Source: Symbiodinium natans | Taxonomy: Eukaryota > Sar > Dinophyceae > Suessiales > Symbiodiniaceae | Direction: 5' to 3' | Length of the DNA stretch: 64,000 nucleotides | Assembly: GCA_905221605.1 (NCBI GenBank) | Contig: CAJNDS010002607.1 | Location: 62,001 to 126,000, forward strand | Part shown: positions 63,295-64,000 of the stretch, one piece after another | How the letters are laid out: every line of letters starts with the position of its first letter | Position numbering within the stretch: position 1 is the stretch's first letter | Translations under genes and position numbers: made by a program | Notes under the pieces: model-generated | What the model saw: the letters and a program-made list of their open reading frames with translations, nothing else | Database searches by the model: none | What the model was told of the DNA's origin: nothing

Positions 63295-64000
63295 CTAAGT
63301 GGCATCGACGTCCAGGAAGACGTTGAGGGTAGAGCCTTGCTTCGGAGGCTTGGGGGCTTGGGTGCTGCATTGACACGTCATCCTGGCAAAATGGTTTGCT
63401 CTCCCGAGCTGGCCAGCACCTATAGCTGTTCCAACTCCAAGCCTCCTTCCCCGCAACCTAAACCTTGCGCATGGAAGCTATCTGGCAAAGCCTTGCCGTC
63501 GTCGTCTTAGAACGTTCACGACGCTGTGAAAGGGCCACGGTAGGTTACAAGCATGCAGTGCTTACATTCAGGCCTGCCTGTCATGATACAGAACTTGGGA
63601 ACGACCAAAGTGTCTAGGGATGACACTGGATTTCGATTACAATTTTTGAACTAAAATCCATTTTCATAATTACCCCCCTCCAAACAAGCCCGTGATAGTC
63701 CTAGACGGGCTTGGCGGGGTATTAAAATCGATTTTAATTGATTTCGACCGCGTCCAGGACCTTGGGGCATTAAAATCGATTTTAATACTTTTCGCTAGGG
63801 GAGCCGGTTCCGAGGCTTAGAGTGCTTAGGGGGCTTAGGGAGCTTAGGGAGCTTAGGGGCTTCGGGCTGGGACGGGCCAAGGCGCTCAGGCGGCTTGGGG
63901 GGCTTGGGTGGCTGGAACAGTTCAGGCAGCTTAGGGGGCGCAAGACGGCCCAGGAGGCCCAGGCGGCAATCCCCCCCCACCCCCTCCCCCCCCCGCCGCC
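63295..64000 (-). CDS. 3' part of a Pro/Lys-rich protein gene, truncated by the window edge
   Basis: The terminal exon, about 63382-63295, reads MTCQCSTQAPKPPKQGSTLN, then VFLDVDAT and TAG. The exon 63523-63464 is exactly 60 bp (acceptor TCACAG, donor CGCAAG/GTTTAGG) and encodes RRERSKTTTARLCQIASMRK. Further upstream the minus frame from about 63980 to 63798 reads as PPKPPKPPERL and PKLPKLPKPPK repeats, which may be an exon or a repeat-derived frame. The gene continues beyond 64000. Its stop lies about 230 bp upstream of the 165-codon gene on the same strand. Confidence 0.5.
63721..63786. repeat. Two copies of an 18-bp perfect palindrome
   Basis: ATTAAAATCGATTTTAAT is its own reverse complement and occurs at 63721-63738 and 63769-63786. 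A decayed relative (CTAAAATCCATTTTCAT) lies at about 63652-63668. The sites fall in an intron of the edge gene. Confidence 0.85.
63798..63985 (+). repeat. GGGGGCTTAGGGAGCTTAGG repeat
   Basis: A 9-bp unit close to GGGGGCTTA is repeated about 10 times with drift (GGCTTAGGG, GGCTTGGGG, GGCTTCGGG). The minus reading gives Pro-Lys-Leu-Pro repeats. It contains the TTAGGG string but with a GC filler, so it is not a telomere array. Confidence 0.6.

Overview
The window looks like nuclear DNA of a dinoflagellate. Exons are short (about 50-240 bp) and sit in long non-coding sequence. Where an exon edge can be judged, the intron starts with GT, GC or GA and ends in AG, a donor mix known from dinoflagellates. 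Degenerate copies of the plant/alveolate-type telomere word TTTAGGG (or CCCTAAA) are scattered by the dozen through introns and spacers but never form a long array. I see no operons, ribosome binding sites, rRNA, tRNA, CRISPR or bacterial mobile elements. All gene models below were read by eye as chains of open, protein-like exon segments. Boundaries are approximate and the joining of exons into genes is inference.

Most convincing exons lie on the minus strand. From high to low coordinate they suggest: a gene entering from the right edge and ending at 63295 (Pro/Lys-rich); an intronless 165-codon gene at 62564-63061 (one membrane helix, RS-rich, Cys cluster, Asp8 tail); exons at 61.0-61.4 kb; a multi-exon gene at 54.0-57.5 kb; one at 51.5-52.9 kb; one at 46.4-50.9 kb, whose 2.5-kb intron holds a mobile-element-like insertion; a membrane-protein gene at 37.0-41.4 kb; an ankyrin-repeat gene at 27.3-31.3 kb; a multi-helix membrane protein with a PAS-like domain at about 17.4-25.0 kb; scattered exons at 10.8-16.1 kb; and a secreted-type protein with Ig-like (He_PIG) repeats at 4.7-8.9 kb. 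A few plus-strand exons (12.0, 30.4, 36.1-36.9 kb) interrupt the series.

Non-coding highlights are: intron ends that resemble inverted repeats of telomere-like words; a 390-bp AT-rich island of five consecutive hairpins (45.17-45.56 kb); a roughly 2.05-kb unit flanked by inverted (TA)n/poly-C/GGCCCAC ends and filled with layered tandem repeats (47.58-49.64 kb) next to a perfect 28-bp palindrome; a poly-C tract punctuated by hairpins (38.1-38.7 kb); a fold-back made of a GTAACGGAAACC repeat (30.5-30.9 kb); and several minisatellites.

The genes give no sign of a shared pathway. Ankyrin, PAS, Ig-like and multi-helix membrane proteins are typical of the large sensory and surface repertoires of free-living or symbiotic dinoflagellates.
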